Source: Ruminococcaceae bacterium UBA1236 (lineage in GTDB: Bacteria; Bacillota; Clostridia; Oscillospirales; Acutalibacteraceae). From it: a stretch of DNA of 16,778 bases. The position numbers and the translations under genes are program-made. The notes under the pieces are model-generated. The model saw only the letters and a list, made by a program, of their open reading frames with translations, did not search any database and was not told where the DNA came from. Below are positions 6,241-13,261 of this stretch, one piece after another. Location of the stretch: the NCBI GenBank assembly GCA_002309055.1, contig DBWO01000034.1, positions 4,415 through 21,192 of the forward strand, in the 5' to 3' direction. Numbering within the stretch: position 1 is the first letter of the stretch; each line of letters begins with the position of its first letter.

Positions 6241-6258
6241 GGTTAGAGATGCCTAACC
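6241..6258. promoter_or_regulatory. DtxR-type operator, box 1
   Basis: Perfect inverted repeat GGTTAG-agatgc-CTAACC at the predicted transcription start of feo. It matches the core of known DtxR/IdeR-family boxes (TTAG..CTAA). Confidence 0.75.
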
Positions 6259-6275
6259 CAGTGTTCAGGAGCGGC

Positions 6276-6293
6276 GGTCAGGCATAACTGACC
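6276..6293. promoter_or_regulatory. Related 6-6-6 inverted repeat between the two boxes
   Basis: GGTCAG-gcataa-CTGACC, perfect and of the same geometry as box 1 but with one symmetric change per arm (T to C, A to G). Its centre is 35 bp from box 1 and 34 bp from box 2. It may be a weak third operator, or a small hairpin in the leader. Confidence 0.45.
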
Positions 6294-6310
6294 ATTATTT
6301 CGGGAATTGG

Positions 6311-6326
6311 GTTAGATTAATCTAAC
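6311..6326. promoter_or_regulatory. DtxR-type operator, box 2
   Basis: GTTAGATTAATCTAAC, a perfect 16-bp palindrome in the feo leader, 20 bases before the first feoA start. The outer GTTAG and CTAAC match box 1. Confidence 0.65.
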
Positions 6327-6346
6327 TGATAATAAGAGGTGATAAT

Positions 6347-6562
6347 ATGATCCCGCTCAGCACTCTCGGTGACGGCGAGGATGCCGTTATCAAAAAAATC
6401 GGCGGAAAACCGGATGTCAAGCGGCATCTCGCGGATATCGGTTTCACAATCGGTGACACGGTCAGCGTAATAACCGAGCAAAACGGCAATATCATAGTTA
6501 AAGTCAAGGAAACAAGAATCGCCGTGAGCAAAGAAATGGCGACAAAGATATATGTTATGTAG
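6347..6562 (+). CDS. feoA: FeoA-family SH3-like protein, first copy
   Basis: 71 aa. Small beta-barrel of the FeoA family: IKKIGGKPDVKRHLADIGFTIGDTVSVI (about 15-42) carries the family pattern R-x-L-x-D-x-G-(x)-x-x-G. The second half is beta-rich (NIIVKVKETRIAVSKEMATKIYV). Known role: cytoplasmic partner that stimulates FeoB-mediated Fe(II) uptake. A ribosome site (AGAGGTG) precedes the ATG. The second feoA follows after nine bases. It is less canonical than the second copy. Confidence 0.88.
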   Translation: MIPLSTLGDGEDAVIKKIGGKPDVKRHLADIGFTIGDTVSVITEQNGNIIVKVKETRIAVSKEMATKIYVM

Positions 6563-6571
6563 GAGGATATT

Positions 6572-6793
6572 ATGAAGACTTTAAGAGATGTTAAAATCGG
6601 CGAAACCTGCACTGTCAGGCGTATTCACGGCGAGGGCGCGCTCAGGCGCAGAATCATGGATATGGGCATCACAAAGGGTTCGGAAATCTATGTGCGCAAA
6701 GTTGCTCCCCTGGGTGACCCCGTTGAAATAACCGTGAGGGGATATGAGCTTTCAATCCGCAAGAATGACGCGGAGCTGATAGAAACCGAATAA
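6572..6793 (+). CDS. feoA: FeoA-family protein, second copy
   Basis: 73 aa. Canonical FeoA: LRDVKIGETCTVRRI, then ALRRRIMDMGITKGSEIYVRKVAPLGDPVEITVRGYELSIRK (about 23-64), with the R-x-x-x-M-D-M-G and APLGDP-E-x-x-x-G-x-x-L-S-I-R motifs. GGAGG lies eight bases before the ATG. It shares the operon with feoA copy 1 and FeoB, and an operator-like palindrome lies in the 48-base gap before feoB. Confidence 0.93.
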   Translation: MKTLRDVKIGETCTVRRIHGEGALRRRIMDMGITKGSEIYVRKVAPLGDPVEITVRGYELSIRKNDAELIETE

Positions 6794-6805
6794 TTTTTTT
6801 ACTTA

Positions 6806-6827
6806 GCGGTTAGTCATATCTAACCGC
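6806..6827. promoter_or_regulatory. DtxR-type operator, box 3 (before feoB)
   Basis: Arms GCGGTTAG (6806-6813) and CTAACCGC (6820-6827) around tcatat: an 8-6-8 perfect inverted repeat with the same GGTTAG/CTAACC core as box 1, directly upstream of the feoB ribosome site. It could be an internal operator, or an RNA hairpin affecting feoB translation. No good promoter hexamers were seen next to it. Confidence 0.6.
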
Positions 6828-6841
6828 AGAAAGGATATATT

Positions 6842-9001
6842 ATGAGTATTCGTATCGCGCTTGCCGGCAATCCGAACAGCGGCAAAACCACGCTGTTCAA
6901 TTATCTCACCGGCTCAAATCAGTATGTCGGCAACTGGCCCGGCGTAACTGTTGAGAAAAAGGAGGGAAAGCTCAAAAAGCACAGTGATGTCACCGTCACG
7001 GACCTTCCCGGCATCTATTCCCTGTCGCCCTACACCATTGAAGAGGTTGTGGCGAGGGATTATCTTGTGGATCAGAAGCCCGACGCGATTATCAACATCG
7101 TTGACGGCACAAACCTTGAAAGAAACCTTTACCTCACTACCCAGATTGCAGAGCTCGGCATCCCCTTTATTGTGGCTGTCAACATGATTGACGTGGTCAA
7201 AAAGAGAGGAGACAAAATAAATATTGCCGAGCTCTCCCGCGCTCTCGCCTGCCCTGTTGTTGAAATTTCCGCCCTTAACGGCACGGGAGTTGATGAGGCG
7301 GTAAACAAAGCGATTGAGAGCGCGAAAGGCGAGCCTTCGGTGCCTCAGCACTCTTTCAGCGGCGCAGTTGAGCACGCGCTCGCTCACATTGAGGAGGCCG
7401 TTTTGCACGATATCCCCGCCCGTCAGCAGAGATGGTACGCCGTCAAGATTTTTGAAAGCGACGAAAAAGTGCTCGAAAAGCTGAACATACCCAAAGATGT
7501 TCTTGAGCACATTGCAGGGGATATAAAGGCCGCCGAGGATGAACTTGATGACGACGCTGAGTCGATAATCACAAACGAGAGATACATTTACATTTCAACA
7601 ATCGTTAAATCCTGTTACAAAAAGGCAAACAGCGGCAAGCTGTCAACCTCCGACAAAATCGATAAAATAGTAACAAACCGTTTTCTCGGCCTGCCGATTT
7701 TCGCCGCGGTAATGTTCCTTGTTTATTACATCGCCATGCAGACCGTGGGAGCAGGCGCGACGGACTGGGTAAACGACGTGCTTTTCGGCGAGTGGATACC
7801 CGGCGCGGTAAGCAGCCTGCTTGAGGGCAGAATACCCGACTGGCTTTTCGGTCTTATAAATGACGGTATAATCGGCGGTATCGGCGCGGTGCTCGGATTT
7901 GTGCCGCAGATTCTGGTACTCTTTGTAATGCTCGCCTTCCTTGAAGGGTGCGGATATATGGCCCGTGTCGCTTTTGTTATGGACAGAATCTTCCGCCATT
8001 TCGGCCTTTCCGGCAAATCCTTCATCCCTATGCTTATAGGCACGGGCTGCGGAGTGCCCGGTGTTATGGCCTCGCGTACGATTGAAAACGAGAGAGACCG
8101 CCGTATGACGATTATGACCACAACATTCGTGCCCTGCTCGGCAAAGCTTCCGATTATCGGCCTTATCGCCGGCGCTCTTTTCGGCGGCTCGGGCGCAGTG
8201 GCCGCATCTGCATATTTCGTTGGTGTCGCGGCAATAATCGTATCCGGCATTATGCTTAAGAAAACAAAGCGTTTCGCAGGCGACCCTGCTCCGTTTGTTA
8301 TGGAGCTTCCCGCCTATCATCTGCCTACAGTAGGCACAGTGCTCCGCTCAACCTGGGAGCGCGGATGGTCATTTATCAAAAAGGCAGGCACAATAATCTT
8401 GCTTTCTACTATAGTGGTCTGGTTCTTCCTCGCATTTGGCTTTGAGAACGGCGGCTTCGGCATGATTGAAGACGTTGAAAACTCTCTGATGGCAAAAATC
8501 GGCAATCTCTTCTCCTGGCTGTTCATCCCTCTCGGCTGGGGAAGCTGGAAAACCGCTGTTGCCGCCGTTACGGGCCTCATAGCGAAGGAAAACGTCGTAA
8601 GCACCTTCGGTCAGCTTTATCATTTCGGCGGCGAACTTGCCGAGAACGGCGACGAAATCTGGTCCGCTCTCCGTAATGATTTTATGTCATTCAGCGGCGG
8701 CCACGGCGCTCTCGCAGGCTATTCATACCTTATATTCAACCTTCTCTGCGCTCCCTGTTTCGCGGCAATCGGCGCAATCAGAAGAGAGATGAACAACGCG
8801 AAATGGACCTGGTTCGCAATCGGATATCAGTGCGGCTTTGCATATATTATTTCACTTGTTGTTTATCAGCTCGGCTGTCTGTTTACGGGCGATATAGCAA
8901 GCCACATTGTTTTCATAATAATCGCGGTTATCGCGCTTGCGGGTCTGTGCTACATGCTTTTCAGAAAGAACAGGTATGAGCAGGACCTCAGGAGGAAATA
9001 A
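6842..9001 (+). CDS. feoB: Ferrous iron transport protein B
   Basis: 719 aa GTPase-coupled Fe(II) importer of the cytoplasmic membrane. The N-terminal G domain has G1 GNPNSGKTT (9-17), G2 T36 in PGVTVE, G3 DLPG (54-57), G4 NMID (114-117) and G5 SALNGTG (143-149). A helical spacer domain follows (about 165-265), then the membrane part with the two Gate-type repeats; GYMARVAFVMDRIFRHFGLSG and GTGCGVPGVMASRTI are the usual conserved stretches. Length is typical of Firmicute FeoB. AGAAAGG precedes the ATG. The downstream Cys-rich peptide starts one base after the stop. Confidence 0.97.
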   Translation: MSIRIALAGNPNSGKTTLFNYLTGSNQYVGNWPGVTVEKKEGKLKKHSDVTVTDLPGIYSLSPYTIEEVVARDYLVDQKPDAIINIVDGTNLERNLYLTTQIAELGIPFIVAVNMIDVVKKRGDKINIAELSRALACPVVEISALNGTGVDEAVNKAIESAKGEPSVPQHSFSGAVEHALAHIEEAVLHDIPARQQRWYAVKIFESDEKVLEKLNIPKDVLEHIAGDIKAAEDELDDDAESIITNERYIYISTIVKSCYKKANSGKLSTSDKIDKIVTNRFLGLPIFAAVMFLVYYIAMQTVGAGATDWVNDVLFGEWIPGAVSSLLEGRIPDWLFGLINDGIIGGIGAVLGFVPQILVLFVMLAFLEGCGYMARVAFVMDRIFRHFGLSGKSFIPMLIGTGCGVPGVMASRTIENERDRRMTIMTTTFVPCSAKLPIIGLIAGALFGGSGAVAASAYFVGVAAIIVSGIMLKKTKRFAGDPAPFVMELPAYHLPTVGTVLRSTWERGWSFIKKAGTIILLSTIVVWFFLAFGFENGGFGMIEDVENSLMAKIGNLFSWLFIPLGWGSWKTAVAAVTGLIAKENVVSTFGQLYHFGGELAENGDEIWSALRNDFMSFSGGHGALAGYSYLIFNLLCAPCFAAIGAIRREMNNAKWTWFAIGYQCGFAYIISLVVYQLGCLFTGDIASHIVFIIIAVIALAGLCYMLFRKNRYEQDLRRK

Positions 9002-9002
9002 A

Positions 9003-9155
9003 ATGATTACGACAATTATCGTGATATTTATACTCGCTCTGATTATCACGGGGGCTGTTTATTCCATTGCAAAAGACAAAAAAGCGGGCAAATCCTCGTG
9101 CGGATGCTCCTGCGGAAACTGCCCCAACGCAAAATACTGCCATCAGACAAAATGA
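9003..9155 (+). CDS. FeoB-associated Cys-rich membrane protein
   Basis: 50 aa. One membrane helix (about 3-21, ITTIIVIFILALIITGAVY), a basic turn, then a cysteine cluster C33, C35, C37, C40 and C46 with H47. This is the layout of the FeoB-associated Cys-rich family that commonly follows feoB in Firmicutes. AGGAGG, overlapping the feoB end, sits at normal distance from the ATG at 9003. Its function is not established; a role in handling Fe(II) at the membrane is inferred from linkage. Confidence 0.9.
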   Translation: MITTIIVIFILALIITGAVYSIAKDKKAGKSSCGCSCGNCPNAKYCHQTK

Positions 9156-9189
9156 TGATAAATAACATTCCGGAGAAAGGAGAAGGAAT

Positions 9190-9363
9190 ATGGATCTTGC
9201 ACCTATACTTGAAGGGCTTGGATATTTAGGCTCGGGCATGCAGCTCATAGTTGACCTTGTTCAGGTCAGCGTTGACGGTGCCGGATGGATTGCGTCTGCG
9301 TTCTCATGGATTTCAGAGAATCTGCAGGGAATAATCGATCTGGTCGGTTCAGTAGCAGGTTAA
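9190..9363 (+). CDS. Unrecognised 57-aa acidic hydrophobic peptide, end of feo operon
   Basis: ATG at 9190 behind AAAGGAG (9176-9182), stop TAA at 9361-9363. The 57-residue product contains no Lys or Arg, six acidic residues (D22, D29, D50, E8, E43, D2), many Gly, Ile, Leu and Val, and three Trp/Tyr (Y12, W33, W40). Hydrophobic residues fall at helical spacing, so it could form amphipathic or membrane-inserting helices. There is no cleavable signal, Cys motif or known domain that I recognise. It is 34 bases past the Cys-rich peptide and 7 bases before the operon terminator, so it should be co-transcribed with feoB. The strong ribosome site and tight fit make a real gene likely; function unknown. 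Confidence 0.7.
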   Translation: MDLAPILEGLGYLGSGMQLIVDLVQVSVDGAGWIASAFSWISENLQGIIDLVGSVAG

Positions 9364-9370
9364 TGAGCAG

Positions 9371-9412
9371 GGTGATACCGCACATTTAACGGTGCGGTAT
9401 CACCTTTCTTTT
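9371..9412 (+). terminator. Terminator of the feo operon
   Basis: Perfect 13-bp stem: ggtgataccgcac (9371-9383) with gtgcggtatcacc (9392-9404), eight-base loop, then TTTCTTTT. It is the strongest hairpin in the window, so the genes from 9472 need either read-through or their own promoter. None with good hexamers was seen at 9413-9460. Confidence 0.9.
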
Positions 9413-9471
9413 CGGATTCCTTCGGCCGGTGACAGCCGGTTTGAGAGAAAAATTGTAATTAAGGAGATAAT

Positions 9472-9687
9472 ATGTCTGAAGATTTAATAGTGCGCCACTG
9501 CGCTCCCACCCTGGCCGGGATAAAGACCGGCAATCTATTTTCCTGTGAATTCGGAAGCAAAGAAGAAATGATTGAATCAGTCCGGTGCTTCAACCGCAGG
9601 TTCAGAAGCAAGGGGCTTCGCTTTATCCCGATGAGATATAACGGCAAAAAGGCCTTGCTGTATTTTTACCGCGATGATGGCGCTTGA
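9472..9687 (+). CDS. Short DUF3793-family protein
   Basis: 71 aa. MSEDLIVRHCAPTLAGIKTGNLFSC (1-25) and the later FNRRFRSKGLRFIPMRYNGKKALLYFYR (40-67) are the N-terminal half of DUF3793, a Clostridia family often near iron and flavodoxin genes. Family members are usually about 180-200 aa; this one stops after the first beta-alpha unit, so it is either a natural short form or a C-terminal truncation. The next gene starts 28 bases downstream and leaves no room for the missing part. AAGGAG lies five bases before the ATG. Biochemical function is unknown. Confidence 0.75.
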   Translation: MSEDLIVRHCAPTLAGIKTGNLFSCEFGSKEEMIESVRCFNRRFRSKGLRFIPMRYNGKKALLYFYRDDGA

Positions 9688-9715
9688 TGTCGCGCTCGGA
9701 TAAAGGAGAAAAGCA

Positions 9716-9970
9716 ATGATAAAAATAACAGCAAAGATTGACGGAATGATGTGCGGAATGTGCGAGGCGCATATCTGCGATACAATAAGAAAAACTTTTC
9801 CCGACGCAAAGAAAGTGTCGGCGTCAAAAAGCAAAAACGAAGCGGTGTTTCTGCTTGAGGACGGCTTCAATGCGGAAACTCTCGAAAAAGCAATAGCCGA
9901 TACCGGATACACATTTGTTTCGTGTTCCTCTGAGCCGTACGAAAAAAGAGGTTTCTTCGGCAGAAAATAA
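9716..9970 (+). CDS. Small HMA-domain metallochaperone-like protein
   Basis: 84 aa. A ferredoxin-like heavy-metal-associated domain spans about 1-68: IDGMMCGMCEAHICDTI with the metal-binding C13-x-x-C16, and IADTGYTF near the end of the fold. A short tail (SCSSEPYEKRGFFGRK) follows. HMA proteins of this kind carry Cu(I), sometimes Zn(II), to P-type ATPases; the partner is not evident. The CPC ATPase at 2136 lacks its own HMA domain, but the genes are 5.7 kb apart in different operons. AAAGGAG lies in front of the ATG. Probably co-transcribed with the DUF3793 gene. Confidence 0.88.
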   Translation: MIKITAKIDGMMCGMCEAHICDTIRKTFPDAKKVSASKSKNEAVFLLEDGFNAETLEKAIADTGYTFVSCSSEPYEKRGFFGRK

Positions 9971-10226
9971 AGCGCTCGAAGCAGTCACGCAGCGCCGGTT
10001 CTGCCCGCAGACTGTTTATGACGGACTGCGGCTCTCAGGCCGTTTAACATAAAAGCACCTGCGTCAAGGGCGGGTTCTCAAAAAAACAAACCGCAGAACA
10101 GATTTGTGCCGGCAACTTTTCGGCGCGGCAGTCAGATCCGATGATGTTCTGCGGTTTTCGCTTTTTATATGTAGGCCCCGACCTGTTCACCGGATAGACG
10201 GCTCTTTTTTTGTGCTAAAAAAATTA
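9971..10226. other. Intergenic region before the GH5 operon
   Basis: No coding frame is seen. It carries a stem (ccgcag about 10004-10009 with ctgcgg about 10025-10030), the large inverted repeat at 10088-10157, and the T-rich tail before the GH5 promoter. Bases 9971-10080 are GC-rich with no gene or recognised RNA family. Confidence 0.4.
10088..10163. terminator. Large structured element / bidirectional terminator
   Basis: Outer arms aaaccgcagaaca (10088-10100) and tgttctgcggttt (10145-10157) are a perfect 13-bp inverted repeat around 44 bases. Inside, tgccg (10106-10110) can pair with cggca (10126-10130), making a smaller hairpin. T-rich tails follow on both strands (ttttcgcttttt on plus; complement of aaaaaacaaa on minus). 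It most likely ends the HMA operon. The large apical part is more than a simple terminator needs. Confidence 0.65.
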
Positions 10227-10255
10227 TGGACATTTTCGGACGGGGAATATATAAT
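10227..10255 (+). promoter_or_regulatory. Promoter of the GH5 gene cluster
   Basis: TGGACA at 10227-10232, a 17-bp spacer and TATAAT at 10250-10255. Start expected near 10262, giving a leader of about 37 bases. No operator-like palindrome was seen around it. Confidence 0.75.
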
Positions 10256-10298
10256 ATACTATGTATAAATATATCCGGCTGCCGAAAGGAAGATGTTT

Positions 10299-11681
10299 AT
10301 GAAAAAGAGAATCACCGCTTTTGTCCTTGCGCTTATTATTGCGCTTTTCGCATCAGTGCCTTCGTTTGCCGCAAAATCGGCAAAAGCACTGCCTCTGCTT
10401 CATACAGAGGGCGAGAAAATCGTTGACTCAAAGGGCAGGGAAATCACCCTGCGCGGCACAAATTTCGGCGGATGGGGCATAATGGAGGACTGGTTCTGTC
10501 CATACACCAATCCCGCCGGCGAAGACCCCGTATATGAAACGCTCGTCTCCCGCTTCGGCGTGAGCAAGGTGCACGAACTTTTTAAAACCTACAGGAGCAA
10601 CTGGATAACCGAAACAGATTTCAAAAATGTCGCCGGTCTCGGTATGAATGTTATCCGCCTTCCGATATGGTACCGCAACTTCCAGAAGGACGATAACGGC
10701 ACGTGGTACAGAAAATCAAACGGCGCGATTGATTTTTCGGAGCTTGACGGCATTGTGTCGCTTTGCAAAAAGTACGGTCTCTATCTCATAATAGACCTGC
10801 ACGGCCTGCCCGGCTATCAGAATGACTATGATCACTGCGGCAAGTCAAAGTCCATGTCACTTTTTGACGACACGGCAAAGGCAGCGCGTTACAGAAAGGT
10901 TGTAATCGATTTCTGGGTTCAGCTCGCAAAGCACTATAAGGGTGAGAGCGCAGTTGCCATGTATGACCTTATGAACGAGCCACTCGGCACAAACATAACC
11001 AGAGACGGCAACTATCAGAAGGCATTCTGGGATTTCAGCGATGAATTATACAGGGCTGTAAGAAAAGCGGACCCCAATCATATCATCTGTATGGAAGCAA
11101 TATGGGACCCCTCCGCGATTGCCTCCCCCGATGTTTACGGCTGGAAAAATATCGTTTATCAGGAGCATCTTTACGATATAACAAACCCCACAATTCTCAG
11201 AAAAGTCAATGAGATAAGAGACGCCGGCTACAACGCCCCCTTCTATATCGGCGAGTTCTATCCGCGCGGGCTTACATCATTTGATTATATGCTTTCTCTT
11301 TTCAACAAGAGAAATCTGAGCTGGACCACCTGGACCTATAAGGGCGCCGGCCCCGACGCGGACAAATCCCCCTGGTTCCTTTACGGCTCGGCGGATATTG
11401 AAAAAATCGATTATGAAAATGACAGCTACAGCACGCTCCTCAAAAAGTTCGGCAAATGTCTTCGCACGGACGGCGGCAGTTTCAGAAAAAACGCCTTTGC
11501 CGATTATGTTGCGAATTTCACGGACGGTTACGTTGATAAGGCGTGTTTAAGCTCCTCCGGCATGGTTGAAACCGCCGGCACTTTCAGCGAGCGCGGGGCA
11601 ATGCTCTCGCAGAAGCTCACGGCAATAAAAACAACCATTCTTGACTGGATAAGAAAGCTTAAAACAGGAGATTTGCTCTAA
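10299..11681 (+). CDS. Secreted GH5-family glycoside hydrolase (endoglucanase-like)
   Basis: 460 aa. Start at 10299 preferred over an ATG at 10293 because AAAGGA then sits eight bases away. Signal peptide: KKR, hydrophobic 5-20, VPSFA cleavage near residue 24. The GH5 (beta/alpha)8 domain is about 35-385: LRGTNFGGWG (51-60), GLGMNVIRLPIWY (113-125), YGLYLIIDLHGLPG (159-172), acid/base E227 in MNEP, H290 in EHLYD, nucleophile E319 in YIGEFYP, and W342/W345 near the end of the barrel. These fit a retaining beta-1,4- or beta-1,3-glucan or mannan hydrolase; substrate cannot be told. About 75 C-terminal residues show no carbohydrate-binding module. It overlaps the next start codon (TAATG), so the two are coupled. 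Confidence 0.88.
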   Translation: MKKRITAFVLALIIALFASVPSFAAKSAKALPLLHTEGEKIVDSKGREITLRGTNFGGWGIMEDWFCPYTNPAGEDPVYETLVSRFGVSKVHELFKTYRSNWITETDFKNVAGLGMNVIRLPIWYRNFQKDDNGTWYRKSNGAIDFSELDGIVSLCKKYGLYLIIDLHGLPGYQNDYDHCGKSKSMSLFDDTAKAARYRKVVIDFWVQLAKHYKGESAVAMYDLMNEPLGTNITRDGNYQKAFWDFSDELYRAVRKADPNHIICMEAIWDPSAIASPDVYGWKNIVYQEHLYDITNPTILRKVNEIRDAGYNAPFYIGEFYPRGLTSFDYMLSLFNKRNLSWTTWTYKGAGPDADKSPWFLYGSADIEKIDYENDSYSTLLKKFGKCLRTDGGSFRKNAFADYVANFTDGYVDKACLSSSGMVETAGTFSERGAMLSQKLTAIKTTILDWIRKLKTGDLL

Positions 11682-12670
11682 TGGAAAAAGTTCTTGATGT
11701 GCTTAAAATTGCCGCCTCGATCGTCACTGCGGTTTGTACAGCGCTCGGCTCGCTCGCCTTCGGCAATCATTCCGCGCTCACAAGGCCTGCCGGCGCGCGC
11801 CTCACCGCCGCTCTTATTGCGGACACGCATATGACGGACGCGTTTTACCGCAAGATGATATTCAAGCCGGGCCTCAAAGATATGTCAAAGCGCGTAAATC
11901 CCGATTTGTTTGTCTGCGCGGGCGACAGCACCGATAACGGCAACGAAACAAACTGGGAAGCATTCAAAGAGATGCTCGACAAGTACCTCACTGTCGAAAA
12001 TAAAATCATCACCCTCGGCAATCACGACACGTGGATGGATTATGACAGTGAGCACGAATACGGGCCCGCAAAAGACCTTTACCTCAAATACGCAAATCAG
12101 ATTATGGGCACCGGCTTTGACAGCGTCTATTTTACCCGAGAGATAAACGGCTACAGCTTTGTCATTATGGGCCCTGAGGACACACGCGTGTCCGAAACGG
12201 TCAGTGAGCAGCAGATTGCCTGGCTGCGCGGAGCAATGGCGGACGCAGCAGAAAAATCGCAGGGAAAACCGATATTTGTAATTAATCACAATCCCTTCAA
12301 TTTCACTCACGGCATCGGCGATAACGAAAACAGAAACGGCTTCAATTCAAACGAGGAATGCGACGCAGTAAGAGAAATCCTCGACCGGTATGAGAATGTA
12401 ATTTACATCAGCGGTCACACTCATTTCGGCCTTGACTCGGAGGGCTCAAAAGAAGCGCCCGGCTTCACAACGGTTGAAAAGGTCGGAAACAATATCACCA
12501 GCATAAACCTGCCGTGCTATGAATACGGCTCATTCGTCACGGGGGGCGATGATTTCTTCGGGCCCGGCATCGTGATGACCGTGTTTGACGACAGGATTGA
12601 GCTTCAGGGCAGGAACTTCCTGCTAGGAGTAAATCTCGAAGATTTCTTCATAACCGTCCCGCTTACCTGA
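11681..12670 (+). CDS. Membrane-anchored calcineurin-like metallophosphoesterase
   Basis: 329 aa. The N-terminal hydrophobic segment (about 6-28) is a signal anchor or uncleaved signal, so the enzyme probably faces outward. Metallophosphoesterase motifs in order: ADTH (47-50, D48/H50), AGDSTDNG (80-87, D82), LGNHD (112-116), NHNP (202-205) and GHTH (245-248). These supply the ligands for a two-metal centre that cleaves phosphomonoesters or diesters. The start overlaps the GH5 stop (TAATG); AGGAG is ten bases upstream. Substrate unknown; its place among glycosidases suggests a phosphorylated glycan, teichoic-acid or nucleotide substrate at the surface (inference). Confidence 0.88.
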   Translation: MEKVLDVLKIAASIVTAVCTALGSLAFGNHSALTRPAGARLTAALIADTHMTDAFYRKMIFKPGLKDMSKRVNPDLFVCAGDSTDNGNETNWEAFKEMLDKYLTVENKIITLGNHDTWMDYDSEHEYGPAKDLYLKYANQIMGTGFDSVYFTREINGYSFVIMGPEDTRVSETVSEQQIAWLRGAMADAAEKSQGKPIFVINHNPFNFTHGIGDNENRNGFNSNEECDAVREILDRYENVIYISGHTHFGLDSEGSKEAPGFTTVEKVGNNITSINLPCYEYGSFVTGGDDFFGPGIVMTVFDDRIELQGRNFLLGVNLEDFFITVPLT

Positions 12671-12686
12671 TACCGGAGGTGTTCAC

Positions 12687-13247
12687 TTGAAAAAATTAAT
12701 TGTAATTCCTCTCATCTGCCTGACGCTTCTTTTCGCGGCGTGCGGTTATGATGAGTTTGACCCCGAGAAATATGTGGGCGAGGGCCTTCGCACCGCCTTC
12801 GGGGTAATAATCGACCAGAATCAGCACTTTTATAACGATGTTTTCGTGCTCGGTCACCTTGAGGCGGACGAAAGCAAAGCCGTTAAAAAAGACGGCAAAA
12901 CCTACGCCCCGGTAACGGACACCGAATACGGCAGCTATGACGAGCTTGTGAGCGCGCTCAAGTCAACATACACAGACGAGTGTGTGACACAGATTCTCGA
13001 TAACTATGACTGCTATACCGACATAGACGGCGCTCTCTTCGTTGACATAAACGCAGATTACGCCTCCCGCAAGGCGGTCAAATGGGAGAGAGACCCTGCT
13101 TTTGAGGCGGAGTTTGAGGGCAAAACCGAAAACAGTTTCACAATGGAATACAGATTTACCTGCGGCAAGAAGGACGAGCTTGACGAATTCACCTTTGTCA
13201 GGGTTGAAAACGGATACAGGCTCACCGAGCTGCAATATGTTGATTGA
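12687..13247 (+). CDS. Putative lipoprotein of unknown function
   Basis: 186 aa with TTG start, GGAGGT six bases upstream. Lipobox LFAAC with lipidated C19 after a basic/hydrophobic signal, so it is exported and anchored outside the membrane. The mature part, beta-rich with acidic residues, has YAPVTDTEYGSYDELVSALKSTYTDE (about 72-97), whose pattern is reminiscent of IseA-like DL-endopeptidase inhibitor domains; this is a weak impression. Sixteen bases separate it from the phosphoesterase gene and 14 from the GH2 gene, so it belongs to the same transcript. Confidence 0.7.
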   Translation: MKKLIVIPLICLTLLFAACGYDEFDPEKYVGEGLRTAFGVIIDQNQHFYNDVFVLGHLEADESKAVKKDGKTYAPVTDTEYGSYDELVSALKSTYTDECVTQILDNYDCYTDIDGALFVDINADYASRKAVKWERDPAFEAEFEGKTENSFTMEYRFTCGKKDELDEFTFVRVENGYRLTELQYVD

Positions 13248-13261
13248 CGGAGGAACGCACA

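Noticed and set aside
7643..8320. 225-codon minus-strand frame inside feoB
   Set aside because: Antisense shadow of the conserved FeoB membrane region; no ribosome site or family.
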